Program-made: the position numbers and the translations under genes | Part shown: positions 33,480-44,640 of the stretch, piece after piece | Numbering within the stretch: position 1 is the first letter of the stretch | Layout: every line of letters begins with the position of its first letter | Notes under the pieces: model-generated | The model's input: the letters and a program-made list of their open reading frames with translations, nothing else | The model's database searches: none | What the model was told of the DNA's origin: nothing | Origin: Dermanyssus gallinae | Lineage: Eukaryota; Arthropoda; Arachnida; Mesostigmata; Dermanyssidae | NCBI GenBank assembly: GCA_003439945.1 | Contig: QVRM01003987.1 | Span: forward strand, 1 to 64,000 | DNA: 64,000 nucleotides | Direction of reading: 5' to 3'

Positions 33480-34600
33480 GCCTCAGAAGGGCATACAAGC
33501 CGAAGGTGTCCACTACGTAAGAGGTGACTCCTATACCGTCACCTACTATTACATTCATCTCTACCGATGTCGCCCGCACCTAGCCGTCGCCATGGTCGCA
33601 CTCTATTGACAAGGCCATATCAGCAGCCACCGAGTGCCCCTGCAGAGTCTTCGCTGACGTAATCGGTGCCGTAAGGATATTATTTTCGGATACTAAGCTA
33701 GTGTCAACCGACGCAGGTGAAACATTCTAGGAGATGTTTGATAAACATCGTTCAGCCCACCACGACGACAGTGTTAGGGAACTGCCTCTTTCCGAAAACA
33801 CCGACTGCACCTCTGACGAAGTGATTTTCCGGCTGCAGAGCTTCCGAAAGTGAGTAGCTGGGGGTCTGAATGAACACACACCATTACATTAAGATCCGTT
33901 GCCATAGGATCTATCTTCAGACGGTTGGCAATATCTGCATCCAGGGCCCAGGTATAACTTCCTATGAGCGCATTATCTTGTTACTTGGCATTCTTGACAA
34001 CATTTAAATCATTGGAGTTAAAGATACACCCGCTTAGCTGGCCAAGGCCTGTGATGATGCCTTGTGGAAGCTTTGAGTTAGATGTGAAGAGCCCCAACAC
34101 CAAATAACTTAGGGAGCGCTGGACCACTTGGTGGTAAAAAAGAGACAAGACACGCTTTTAGGACAGACTTTAGATTCAAAAGGAAAAACTCGTTTAGGCT
34201 TGTCTTAATCCAATAAACGGGAAGTGGCTTCAACCCTTCTCTCGCCGCAACTGGGGACGATGCTGGAAAATAACACACTCCACATCGTCTCGGGTCTGCA
34301 GCTTAGGGAAGCTGTTTTTGCATAGCACATCTGTAACTTATGCCGGACCAAAGTTACCGCTACAGCGGAACATGTGCTGTCCTGCCGTTTTAATGCCGGT
34401 CGTCACGCGAGACATTTAGCCACCAGCAATGTCGTACACCGTGCTCTCTCTGCAGAGCATCCAGATTCCTTCAGCGAAAAAGAACCTCGACAGGTGCGTT
34501 AACAGCCTCCTGCGGCCAGATGGAAAAACCCTAACTTCATGAGAACGGCGCCCTGCTAGTGTCTGCTAGTATGAGACCGCACCGTTTCGTGTACACTTTT
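33480..34600 (+). pseudogene. RLE-type LINE, copy P: heavily decayed D-subfamily element with the RT core deleted
   Basis: Two anchors in order. First, at about 33733-33890, 'MFDKHRSAHHDD' and 'TSDEVIFRLQSFRK' then 'VAGGLN', the pre-RT block. Second, at about 34240-34500, 'SPQLGTMLENNTLHIVSGL', a zinc knuckle CNLC...AEHVLSC, 'RHARHLATSNVVHRAL', and LRPDG (34511-34525). These align with copy D ('SPQLGTMLDSTTLRIASGL', CARC...GEHALAC, 'RHSALNDVIHRAL'). The space between anchors is too short for an RT, so the core was deleted. Several stops (for example TAG after VFA, TAA before LRPDG) are present, and the nuclease Asp reads Glu in a decayed context (YETA). Confidence 0.75.
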
Positions 34601-34660
34601 TTTTGTCGAATTTGTTCGAAATTGTCGAAGAACAGAGAGTGGTCCGCTGCAATACATAAG

Positions 34661-35193
34661 TCAGCCGATCGCGATTAAAACGTTAGGGCCAATGGGGGAG
34701 GCCATCGTCAATTTCATCAAGAAACTCAGAAAGAGGGCACATGCTGTGACGAAGGACGACCCAGGGAGTATCTGGTGCAACGTAACTTCATGGAATTCAA
34801 CGTGGTAACGCAGTGGCGGCCCATTAACAATTAAAATATTAAATGAACTAGTCGTACTCTCGTCCTGAGTGCCATCCCTATTAAAACACGCAATTACTTT
34901 GTACAAACGAAGATAGACCGTGCTGACACATTGAGTAGATAGTTTAGCTTGGAGGAGCCGTAATTTTAAACAAGACACTTATCAATGGAAAGCGGCGTAC
35001 CGTTGACAGTGCACCACCGGCTGACACCGTCCACAACGAACTGCAAAGCTCCGTGCGCTGATGAGAAGTCAAGCGCACTATACAGTTTAAGATCCACGTA
35101 CAAAGGATATTGACCGCTTTGTGATATATCAAGGTTCATATCTAGAACAACAATGGTATACAAAAACGGAAAGGGGCAGATTCGCTGCGGCAA
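34661..35193 (-). other. Two overlapping unrecognised frames
   Basis: On the minus strand 35193-34966 and 34978-34661 are open. The first reads 'YPLYVDLKLYSALDFSS' and 'LQFVVDGVSRWCTVNG'; the second 'VTACALFLSFLMKLTM'. I recognise no family. They may be a decayed element or chance frames. Confidence 0.2.
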
Positions 35194-35199
35194 ACTTTT

Positions 35200-37380
35200 T
35201 AATTAGCGTTCTCAACCCTATTATAATAAAAAAATACCTCTTTTATTATGAAGGTTTAGTTAAAAGACAATAGATACAAATATATTTTTAGCTAGATTTT
35301 GTTCAGAAGCCGCTGAACTGTATAAAGACTACGACAAAATTATACTGCACATCGGCAACAAGTCCTGGTGTCTTACAGTTGCTTTAATGACGCCGGACCT
35401 CGCGTTGCCGCGTTTTAATCTTATGTTGTAATGATAGATATGCATATTAATATATACCGTGGCTGGTCCTTACACTGGACCCCCCGTAATGGTGCACACG
35501 TTCGCAGGGACCCAAATGTCATGGTCCGACCATGAATGATTGATTACATTGAATAAATAATCATATATACAGTCATTATACAAAAGTATGCACCTATTTA
35601 GAAATACTAGTTACTATTGAATTGTCTAGGCGGTCCACCACGGGTTAAAGCAGAGTTTGCCTTATTCTTTTACATATCCTGGATATGGCCAGGTGGTGGT
35701 TCCAGGTCGTTTTTCTCTGTCATATTTGTGACATTTTAGTGTTTAGCTTTAGATGTGGTAGCTCGTTTTGTAGGGTAGCGTGTCCATCCCGACACGATTT
35801 CGGGTTTAGGTACAACTTCTCTAATATAAGGGGATCCAAACGACACAATGTGTATACCAATCGGAATATATTTACTTAGTTTTTCTACATATTTCATATC
35901 GGGATCGGGTAGGCTGCCATTGCGTCAAATAGACCTTGCGGCTACCGCTGCGGCGTTTCGTTGTTGCACCCAACTAGATAGCCTCTGGACGAGGAATTTT
36001 TCCAAGGAAAAGCGTCACTTCGTCTCGTCTCGAAGCTAAGTCGGTCACTAAGGCTACAACGTGCTTATAGTGTTTGGAAAATGACATCGGTATGGTAGAG
36101 TGTGCATCGGGTGTCTTCTCTGGCTGTACGCGCATCTTAAGCCATGCTGCCTTAGTTTCCGATACTGGCCCAAGCCATGCAAAGCATCCGTTGGGGGGAG
36201 CGGACAGACGGATATGCCTAGGGCACAAACTAAAAGTAACACGTAGTGCTACAGTGTTTGCTTAGCACCGCTGCGCAAGCTGCGACGAGCGTATAGCCTC
36301 TGTAGACATTTGCCGCTGGTCTCGGCAAACTCATTTAATTTCTTCCCTATCCTTTTTGGGATTGGCCTAAAAAAGGTTTTGCAAGCCTTGCTGTACTATT
36401 GCTTCGTCTAGTGTCGTGCGCTTGGGTTAGATCCCCGGAGCTCCGGAAAACTCCCGGCAGGCAAAAACCGTGTGACGTTAGAACTGAGGCTGACAATAAA
36501 GTAACGTACTTTGCACATCGAGAGCACTGCTAGTGATGCCGCAAGCTCGACAGAAGTGTCGGAAACCGTTTTTTTTAGCTACGTCAGTTGCCCGTCGAAC
36601 ACGTAGGCGGCTAGCCTAAACCGAGCAGATGGTTTACCCTCAGGAGTCCTTCTGAAGACTATCATTCAGCGGCTCTTCCAGGCAGTAGGTCCATTAAGCT
36701 TCTTTTTGAAAATGCTTTGTCGAATTAAATGCTGAGCAGCTATAGTGGGCTCCTCCCTACATTAGGACGATGAATGGATGCATGGAGAAAACGCGCGTTC
36801 GGGGTTCTGCATCACTCCTTTTGTTTCTTCTTTCTTATCGTTACTTCCTGTGAAAGGTAATAAATGTGTTTTGAAAATCTTACTTCTAAACATATTTCAC
36901 CAGCTAAAATAGATAGCAACGGTAGTATCAATAATAATAATAATAATAATTATAATAATAACTATACTTCTATAATAAACGATTTGTACAGTGCATCAAG
37001 ATAAAGAAGACATAGCGAAACGTTAGAAGTACTACACAGTAGTCACAAATATTGCGAATCAACTAACGATTCGCGGAACGGTTCTGTTCCGAAAGGAACT
37101 GCCACTTTGCGTAGCCTATACAATCTGTCGTGTGCTGTTGTTGTTTTCTATCGTTGAACTATACACTTGACTGACTGACCGACTGAATATTGCTGTCCAG
37201 CTGACTGTTGTAGCAGAAGAGATAACAAGCAGCCGCCACTAATAAGGGATGATCATCGCAGTTAGCGTTTTCCGGCAATTCGCTTCACAAGCAAGGGCTA
37301 CCTTTCCGTCATTTCGTCTTTGCTCTCGTTTTGCTGCTACTGCTGTTGCGGCTTTCGTCACAACTGCTTGTTAACCAAGC
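35200..37380. other. Gene-free stretch
   Basis: No gene recognised. At 35503-35555 a block (CGCAGGGACCCAAATGTCAT, then ATGAATGATTGATTAC) matches 21556-21600, so part of this region is probably another copy of the degenerate LINE at 21.6 kb. A short TAA run lies near 36931. Confidence 0.4.
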
Positions 37381-37404
37381 TACTTCCACGTTAGAGGCTA
37401 GATC

Positions 37405-37510
37405 GATAGCAACAACAACAACAAAAGGCAACAACAACAACAACAACAACAACAAAAACAGCAATAACAACAACAAAGAACGAGAACGAAGAGCAACAAC
37501 AACAGCAGCG
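37405..37510. repeat. CAA/CAG-type triplet array
   Basis: Mostly AAC repeats, broken by AGC and AAAG. Confidence 0.9.
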
Positions 37511-37617
37511 ACGAAACTGCCAGCTAACTCTCTCTTGCAACGACCATCGCATAACCATCGCTCATGATTTTCTTTTAAACTGATCAATCAATCTACTTAT
37601 ATGCTGTAAACACACGT

Positions 37618-37662
37618 ATATCTATATCTATCTATCTATCTATATATATATATATATATATT
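37618..37662. repeat. (TATC)n then (TA)n
   Basis: Compound microsatellite. Confidence 0.95.
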
Positions 37663-37719
37663 GTTACGAGATACATCATATGCGATCAGCCCTTATCGGC
37701 CGTCATTGGATAACGCCGA

Positions 37720-37925
37720 AGGGAAGAACGAGAATAATAATAGCAGCAAGTGCAGCAATTCTAATTTATACTATTGCAGCAGCGATGACGACGACGACAA
37801 CGACGGCGACAACTATAAGACAAAGTGGAAAAACAACAACAACGACGACTAGAACAAGAACTACAAAAAATCGAACCAAAATACCAAAATAGCACCGACA
37901 ACAACAACACCAACAGTAACACCAT
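37720..37925. repeat. Imperfect AAC/GAC triplet-rich stretch
   Basis: Triplet-rich sequence with AAC, ACG and GAC runs; frames through it give poly-Asn or poly-Thr and are not genes. Confidence 0.7.
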
Positions 37926-38066
37926 CATGCGATGGTAATCATGAAGGAGCAGCTTTTGCGTGCTGTGCCTACCCTGCGTACCGTCGCATACCGTAGGAAC
38001 AATCATCACATCCGAGTATCGTCGTGGCTTCAGTGTATTATCGGTGGTAGTAGCAGCAGAGGGGGC

Positions 38067-38222
38067 TGTCCCGTGTCAGTTGTCCATGGGAGTGTCCCGT
38101 GTCAATTGTCGATGGGACTGTCCCGTGTCTCTCTGTCGATGGGACTGTCCCGTGTCAGCTGTCGATGGGACTATCCCGTGTCTTTCTGTCGATGGGACTG
38201 TCCCGTGTCTCCCTGTCGATGT
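38067..38222 (+). repeat. Minisatellite, about six units of 26-27 bp
   Basis: Unit of the form GACTGTCCCGTGTC, four or five variable bases, TGTCGATGG. Most units contain GGGACTGTCCC, itself a small inverted repeat (GGGAC / GTCCC). Length differs by one base between alternate units. Confidence 0.9.
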
Positions 38223-38802
38223 GGCGTCGTAAGTTTTGGCCGGCTGAGAGACTGATACTTACCTACCTGCCTGACTTCTCGCTTTTTGTTTCGTTGCGTC
38301 CTTTTAATTCCTTCCTTTCTTCCTTCCTTCGTTGGCTTGTTTGCTTTGTTGTCTCACGGCCCTACGGACTGGCGGCCTATGAGTCTTCCGCTCGTTGGCC
38401 GTGCATGCTAAGGGGGGTTCCATTCAAGCAGCTGCAGCCCGGGCCGTTCGAACGCTGGGGCAGCTTGGATCAATCATTGCAGCTTTCCATATTGCTGCTG
38501 CTGCTTTTGCTGCTGTTTATACTTACTCAAGGTAACGAACGGGTTGGCCGTAGTAATAGTAGTAGTAGTACCTTCTAAACGCGGAAGCTTTCAGTTATCG
38601 CCGCACATCGTCACGTTTGGGGCGGTAGGGGGCAGGACTACTTTTAAAGCATTCAAGCTTCGAACCGGAGCAGCAGCAGCGTCGGTTTTTCCACGTTAGA
38701 TATCGAAACCTAGGCGCTGTCGAAAAACGCAGTTTTTTTTGCACGCTTCTCGAACTGATTATGCATCCTTAGCAAAAGCATAGTACATGAATGTACTAGA
38801 AA

Positions 38803-38971
38803 CTAAACGAGCGTATTCGGTGTTGGTCCTGCTAAAAACGTAGCGGAGGCACGTGTGCTCTGGGGTGTCTTCGAGTCCATCGCTGCAGTCGACGCACATG
38901 GGGCTGAGAGACTTCCCGATCCTGAACGGGTAGCACTTGTGTTGTGGCTGCTAATGCCGCTGCTACCTGAC
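38803..38971 (-). pseudogene. R1-type LINE fragment (zinc-knuckle region), copy J
   Basis: On the minus strand the frame reads 'HKCYPFRIGKSLSPMCVDC' and then a C-terminal knuckle, CVDC...TPEHTC. This aligns with H1 ('LSRIGKASSDICVLCD', DADHTLLVC) and H2 ('FRIGKAPSVTCVHCAD', DPEHTLLKC). Its 5' side ends at the TA tract 38972-38987, whose other side is the 5' end of H1 in the opposite orientation. Confidence 0.7.
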
Positions 38972-38987
38972 ATATATATATATATAT
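38972..38987. repeat. (TA)8 tract between two divergent R1-type LINEs
   Basis: Short TA run; copy J leaves to the left, H1 to the right. Confidence 0.95.
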
Positions 38988-38989
38988 GA

Positions 38990-40690
38990 CTGACTAGTTC
39001 GTTAGCAAAGGGCGTGGAGGCTATTGTAGCAGAGAGGCTTCGAGTCTTCGCCGAAGAAAACGGCCTACTGTCCGATGCACAATACGGATTCCGAAGAAAC
39101 AGGTCGGTTTTAACGGCTATTAACAAAGTGGTGACCAAGGCAGAATCGCTGCACAGCTCCACGCCTAACACCCGCAAGTTATACCTTGCAGTGCTGCTGG
39201 ACGTGAAAAATGCTTTTAACAGTCTGCCTTGGAAGGTTATTTTGGATACACTAGTCAAGAGGAAGGTTCCACAATATCTGGTAAGGCTAACCTCGGACTA
39301 CTTAAAAAATCGTGTCATCACTTGTGAGGGCAAGGAGATGCCTATGACGGCGGGTGTCCCACAGGGTTCCATCCTCGGACCCCTACTGTGGAACATAGCG
39401 TACGACGATGTACTCCGACTACGTAACCTCCCTGTCGGAGTTGAGCTTTTGGCATACGCAGACGACTTGGCTGTGACGGTGCAGGCTAAGACGACTACGG
39501 AGATAGAATGATATGCCAACAAAGCCCTAAAACTTGTAGAGGAATGGATGAAGGAGGCTGGGTTGGCTCTTGCTCCGGAGAAGAGTGAAGGTATTCTGCT
39601 AATAGGAAAGAAGCAAGTGCGACCTATCAACCTTGTCCTAAATGAGGTACAGATAGGGATGGTTAGTGTAGCCAGGTATTTGGGCATATATCTGGACAGA
39701 GGAATGAGGGGTATGCACCATGCTAGAAACGCTGTGAAGAAAGCGGAGAAGGTGGCCAACACAATAGCCAAGATCCTTCCTAACATTCATGGGCCAAGTA
39801 AAACAGGACGCAGGAGACTTATTATGTCGGCTGTCGAATCTATAGCGTTGTTTGGAGCACCGGTGTGGTTCACAGCAGCTAAAAAGTCGCAAGGGCTAAA
39901 ACATATGTTAAGAAGAACACAAAGGATCGCGGCCTTACGGATTACTCAGGCCTATAGGACTGTTAGCACCTCCGCTGCACTTGTCCTTGCTGGCACTCCT
40001 CCCTTGGACCTAAAGGCAGAGGAAAGGCAAAGATTATGGGATAGGGGCCCAGAAAGCTCTAATAGGAAAGTCAGAGAGGATGAAAGAGAAGGCACCCTAA
40101 CTGCATGGCAGAACGAATGGGATGCCATTCCAGATGGTGCACCGGGTGCGCGCGTGCGCGACCTTATTCCTGACATAAAGAAGTGGTTAAATCGACCCGG
40201 AGGAGAGGTTGATCACTTTCTGACGCAGGTTATAACGGGTCATGGCAACTTTCAGGCATATCTGTCAAGAATAGGAAAAGCCTCCTCGGACATATGCGTA
40301 CTCTGTGACCTAGGTGTCGTAGACGACGCTGACCATACTCTGTTGGTCTGTCCGGTCTTTGCGCAAGTCAGAATAGAGACTAAAATAAAAGTTCTGGACC
40401 GACTGAAATTGGGCGGAAAGCTGAATTGTACGAACTCTCCGGACCTGCCTACTCAGGGAATTGCACAGTTTGTGCAATTCATTTGTGAAAGCACCTCTAA
40501 CTGGCATATAGGAACTGCAGTGGCACGAGAGGTACTGGTTAGAAAGGGGAACCTGGAGCGCCTCAGGAGAGACAGATTTGCAACAGAACGGACAGAATAC
40601 GCCCGTGCCTCTAGAGGAATCGTTTCGCAGGTAGAGGAATGCAGTATTATGACTATAGGGCCAAACCTTGAGAGGTCTTCGGCCAATTGA
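38990..40690 (+). pseudogene. R1-type ORF2 of copy H1: RT to C-terminal knuckle, one in-frame stop
   Basis: The frame reads 'LAKGVEAIVAERLRVFAEEN', 'QYGFRRNRSVLTAI', 'LLDVKNAFNSLPW', 'MTAGVPQGSILGPLLWN' and the active site AYADDLAV. A TGA at 39509-39511 interrupts the frame; the next residues (ALKLVEEWMKEAGLALAPEK) continue it without a shift. The post-RT part includes 'WQNEWDAIPDGAPG', 'FLTQVITGHGNFQAYLSRIG' and the R1-type knuckle CVLCD...DHTLLVC. The stop at 40688-40690 ends the ORF. The endonuclease and ORF1 are missing through 5' truncation. Single nonsense and no shift indicate a fairly young copy. Confidence 0.9.
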
Positions 40691-40714
40691 TTCGAAGAAC
40701 ACTCACCACTCCTC

Positions 40715-40757
40715 CTGTCGGCTCGTAGTACTATTAAAAGGAGAGCCGGGCTGACAG
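40715..40757 (+). other. 3' UTR hairpin of copy H1
   Basis: CTGTCGGCTC (40715-40724) pairs with GAGCC...GACAG (40743-40757) with a small bulge; the loop contains TAGTACTA. It lies 25 bases after the ORF stop and is followed by GAGTGAAGTTTAAGG, as in H2. Confidence 0.7.
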
Positions 40758-40930
40758 AGAGTGAAGTTTAAGGGGGGAGGTGCGTTTAGTGGGTATGATC
40801 TCGGCGGAATAATATCCAACCGTCGGGGGTGAGTCCCACACTGCATAGGGTCTGTGTCTCTATTTACTTGCCCTATGCGTTAGTGCCTAAAGCATTTAAA
40901 TCCTCCTCCTTCAAAAAAAAAAAATATGTG

Positions 40931-40949
40931 TATATATATATATATATAT
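40931..40949. repeat. (TA)n tract between H1 and H2
   Basis: Directly after the A-run and TATGTG of H1; H2 starts a few bases later. Confidence 0.95.
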
Positions 40950-40956
40950 CTGTGTA

Positions 40957-43055
40957 CGAACCATGGGGAAAACCCTACAAAATGATCAGGGGGATACGCG
41001 CGCAGGCCCCAAAAGTTTTAATGCCAGACACAGAGGTCGTACAGATTTTAAACAAACTCTTTCCACAAGACGCACATTTTAACAGAGAGACTTTCGTAAG
41101 AAGAAGGACAACCCCAGAAGAGTTCCCGCCTATCACGCGTGCAGAGGTAATAATGGCAGCTGAGAGGCTAAAACCAGGGAAATCTCCAGGGCCCGACGGC
41201 ATTCCGCCTTTGGCGATGAAAATGCTTTTTAACGAACACCCGGATTTGGTAGCGACAGTACTTACTAAGGCGATGGCAAGTGGCAAAATGCTTAAAGACT
41301 AGAAGAGGGCGGAGTTGGTTTTGATTCCCAAAAGTAGCGGAGGGTACAGACCCATATGTCTCTTGAACACCCTGGCAAAAGGATATGAAGCAATTTTAGA
41401 ACACAGACTTAGGGCGTTTGCGGAACAGAATGATCTTCTATCGGCCAACCAATACGGATTTCGCGAGAACAGATCAGTTCTCACAGCAATTCAACGAATA
41501 ACAACCAAAGCTGACTTGCTGCACAGTTTGCCTATATACAAACGGAAACTTCTTGTGGCTGTCCTTCTGGATGTCAAAAACGCTTTTAACAGTCTGCCGT
41601 GGAAAGAGATTTCAGGAACCCTGGTGAGCAAAGCGGTCCCTCCGTTTCTTGTGAGAGCCGTCTCGGGATACTTGGAAGACAGAAGAGTTTTTAACGGCAC
41701 GGTGGAGATAGACATGACAGCAGGAGTTCCGCAAGGATCAATCCTGGGCCCCCTGCTCTGGAACATAACATATGACGACGTCTTGAGACAGAAAGATCTC
41801 CCACAGGGAGTAGAGATGATTGCGTACGCGGATGACTTGGCCGTTATCATTCAAGCAAAAACAGAGGAAGAGCTAGAGTTAAAGACAAATATGGCTCTCC
41901 GGTCGACGAAGAGATGGATGGATAAAGCTGGGCTACAGCTGGCCCCGGAAATGAGTGAAGCCATTCTCTTGACAGGAAGAAAAAAAAGTGGGCAGCATAA
42001 AGCTGATGGTGGCGAGCCAGGAGATCAAGCAAGTAACAGAAGCCAGATACCTTGGTGTCCTACTAGACAAGGGTCTCAGGGGCGCAAGTCATATCAGGAA
42101 ATGCACGGCTAAGGCGGCTAAAGCGGCTAACGCTATAGACAAGATCCTTCCAAATTCATACGGGTCGCGGGAGTGTCGGCGACGACTATTAATGTCGGTT
42201 ACCGAATCAATTGCACTTTTCGCGGCGCCAGTCTGCCTGCAGAACACCCTAAAGACGACGACGGCAAGAAAGGCCCTGAGAAATACGCAGAGAATAGGGG
42301 CGCTTAGAATCCTGCAGGCCTACCGTACGGTTAGCACAAACGCAGCCCTGGTACTGGCTGGTTCCCCACCTTGGGACTTAATAGTAAACGAGAGGAAAAG
42401 GATTTGGGAAGCAGGGGGTGAGTCTAGCAAAGAAGTTGAGAGGGAAAAAACGATAAGAGCGTGGCAAGAAGAATGGGACGCCATACCCATAGGATCACCG
42501 GGCCATTCACTTCGCTTGCTCATCCCGGACATCAAAACGTGGATAAACCGCCCGGCAGGGGAACTAAACTTTTTCCTTACGCAGTGTCTCACTGGCCATG
42601 GTGACTTTCAAAGTTATCTCTTTCGTATAGGCAAAGCTCCCTCGGTAACCTGCGTGCACTGTGCGGACGGCGTCAACGATGACCCTGAGCACACTCTACT
42701 GAAATGCAATGGACTAGAGCAGGCAAGGACAACTGCCATAACGCTGCTAAGATTGAAATGGTCCAGAGAAGAAGAAAAACGAGGAGCCAGAACACCGGAC
42801 CCGCCGAGAAGTAACATGAAAATGTTTGTGGAGTACATATGCAGCACAGCATCAGCATGGAAGCTGGCCGAGGAAATGGCAACTGCAGTGATGAAAAAGA
42901 AAACCGAGTTCGGCAAGTACAGAAGAGAACGGATAGCGCTTACGACATCAACAGATGACGTGGCTTGTATTCAGACGGGTTCGCAGGTGTTGGGACAAGC
43001 GGACGTCGGACCGGTGGGGGAACCCGTGAGTGACCTCGGCCAAATGATCCGGTAG
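40957..43055 (+). pseudogene. R1-type ORF2 of copy H2: RT and C-terminal knuckle, two defects
   Basis: Order of motifs: 'LKPGKSPGPDGIPPLAMKM', a TAG at 41300-41302 where Trp is usual (KD-stop-KRAELVLIPK), 'YRPICLLNTLAKGYEAILEH', 'LLDVKNAFNSLPW', 'GVPQGSILGPLLWN', active site AYADDLAV. A run of eight A (41980-41987), one more than the frame needs, shifts the frame to 'GSIKLMVASQEIKQVTEARY'. Then 'WQEEWDAIPIGSPG', 'FLTQCLTGHGDFQSYLFRIG', knuckle CVHCAD...EHTLLKC, ending at 43055. Apart from these two changes the frame is clean. Confidence 0.9.
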
Positions 43056-43071
43056 GCGCTCGCCACTTCTC

Positions 43072-43114
43072 CTAATGGCCCATAGTACTGTTCTATGGAT
43101 ATCTGGGCCATTAG
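43072..43114 (+). other. 3' UTR hairpin of copy H2
   Basis: CTAATGGCCCA (43072-43082) and TGGGCCATTAG (43104-43114) form an 11-bp perfect stem. It sits at the same place as the H1 hairpin, and the stem sequence differs on both arms, as expected if structure is kept. Confidence 0.8.
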
Positions 43115-43479
43115 AGAGTGAAGCTTAAGGAGGGAGTAGTGTTTAGTGGGTAGGGGTCTTGGCGGACCAACATCCAACCGCTAGGGTCGATTCGCACACT
43201 GCTCGAGAGGGGGGAATACCTCGTACTCGTAGCGTGCGTAAAAGCATTCACTTTTCTCCACAAAAAAAAAATCTGTGTATGTGCCATTAACGATGAAGAA
43301 ATAGTTATACGACATTAAACAAATGCCGTAATGTTGCAGCAAGGGCGGTTTCTACGATTCCAGCCATACATAAAAAGACAGGCAGGCAAGCAGTACCACT
43401 CGCTGACCAAACCTGCCAACGAATGGCCAACGAAGTGGCTTCTCTTCTTCTTTTCAGTTATCATGCACTCACTTCCTCA

Positions 43480-43810
43480 CTGTTACCATCACCGCCACCA
43501 CCACCACCGCTACCACAATGATGATAATAATTTCTACTGCTACTATATCTTTGGCGACTTCGTTCATTAATTAGCACGACGACGATGTGACAGCGACAAA
43601 AACACAACGTCGTCAAAAGCGCCAGCCGAATGGCTATAGGAGCCGATACAATAACAACAATAACAACAACAGCTACAACAGCAACATCAGTAGCAGCAGC
43701 AGCGGTAGCAACAGTAATAGTAACAACAACAACAACAACACCAACAATGATAACAAAAGTAACAACAACAACAACAACAACAACAACAAAAGCAACAACA
43801 ACATTTTTCA
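43480..43810. repeat. CCA and AAC/CAG triplet arrays
   Basis: CCACCACCACC run near 43493, then a long imperfect AAC/CAG array at 43650-43805. Frames across it give poly-Asn, poly-Thr and poly-Ser on the two strands and are not genes. Confidence 0.85.
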
Positions 43811-44199
43811 GCACCAATTGCGGTGCACGAACGGGCCACCATCATCAGCTCAAAAGAGGCGGTGGCGGTAGCAGCCCTTAGGGCGCCTTCGCCACCAACA
43901 ACGACAATGATAATAACTGCTTTAGCGACCGAAAAAGATGCTCGTTATTGTGTCGTTGGAAAACAACACAATCAGCAGCAGCTGTGCCAGCATGTGAAGT
44001 TACTTAACCGTTCACGACCACCTGTTATTAGGATTATGATGATGATGATTATTACTTTTTTCCACTTTCAGGTGACATTGCTGGTAATGTGCGTCATTGG
44101 GTTAACCTTATCGATCTGCAAATTTTGCATAAAACATTATGGCCACTAATCGGTTGGTCCACACCTGACTGTTGCTGCTATATCATCTCGAAGTAATGT

Positions 44200-44640
44200 C
44201 CTTCACGACCGTGCCAAGACCGCGAGTCACACAACGGATCATGAAAGCAAAGGAAGAGGCAGGAAGAAGGAAAATGATGGAAAGCTTCCCAGAGTTGCTG
44301 CCAAGGCGCGACTCGACAAGCAGGACCTAACGATTTAAAACTTCCGAGACTTCTCTGCCGCCTGTGTATAGTTACTCTTCTGCGTTAAGGATCCCGCAGG
44401 TCGGAGGGTCATCTTAAGGAGGATACATATATGTAGGCACTGCCGTCTACATATATAGGGTTTTAGTGGGTATTGCCTTAATCCTTTGGCTGGACTCTTG
44501 TCAAGCGCCAAAACTTGCCTTTAGGTGGCTGAGTCCCACACTGTCTCAGCGTTGGCATGTTAGGGGGCTTACCGACTCCTGTTATGTTTGCTCTCAGTCG
44601 TACGTAAATGTATTTTAAACCCTTAACCTCCTCAAAAAGC
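44200..44640 (+). mobile_element. R1-type LINE 3' end (ORF2 tail and 3' UTR)
   Basis: A short frame (44200-44332) reads 'RIMKAKEEAGRRKMMESF', similar in charge pattern to the tail of R1-type ORF2 proteins. From 44412 the sequence has the 3' UTR signs of H1, H2 and M: AAGGAGG, a hairpin (ATATGTAG ... CTACATAT, about 44426-44457), TTTTAGTGGGTA, GAGTCCCACACTG, and a closing CTCCTCAAAAA. Everything upstream is lost. Confidence 0.6.

Larger units (their letters stand above)
38988..40922 (+). mobile_element. R1-type LINE, copy H1 (5'-truncated)
   Basis: Homology with H2 begins right after the TA tract (LAKG motif) and ends with an A-run at about 40910-40922, which is followed by TATGTG and another TA tract. 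The element carries the second half of the RT, the post-RT region and a 3' UTR with a hairpin. Its reading frame has a single stop. Confidence 0.85.
40950..43271 (+). mobile_element. R1-type LINE, copy H2 (5'-truncated)
   Basis: Starts just after the TA tract with 'YEPWGKPYK', the linker before the RT, and ends with A9-10 at about 43260-43271. The base string ATCTGTGTA occurs both at the 5' side (about 40948-40956) and straight after the A-run (about 43270-43278); it could be a 9-bp target-site duplication placed at the edge of the TA tract. Same family as H1, different copy. Confidence 0.85.

Noticed and set aside
38067..38222. CRISPR array
   Set aside because: Repeats are directly adjacent without unique spacers and the context is eukaryotic.
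38803..39258. 151-codon Ser/Thr/Ala-rich frame on the minus strand
   Set aside because: It is out of frame with the R1-type knuckle of copy J and overlaps the RT of H1 on the opposite strand.
43587..43881. Poly-Asn, poly-Thr and poly-Val frames at 37.3-37.9, 43.5-43.9 and 53.1-53.3 kb
   Set aside because: They come from AAC/CAG-type triplet arrays and are open on both strands.
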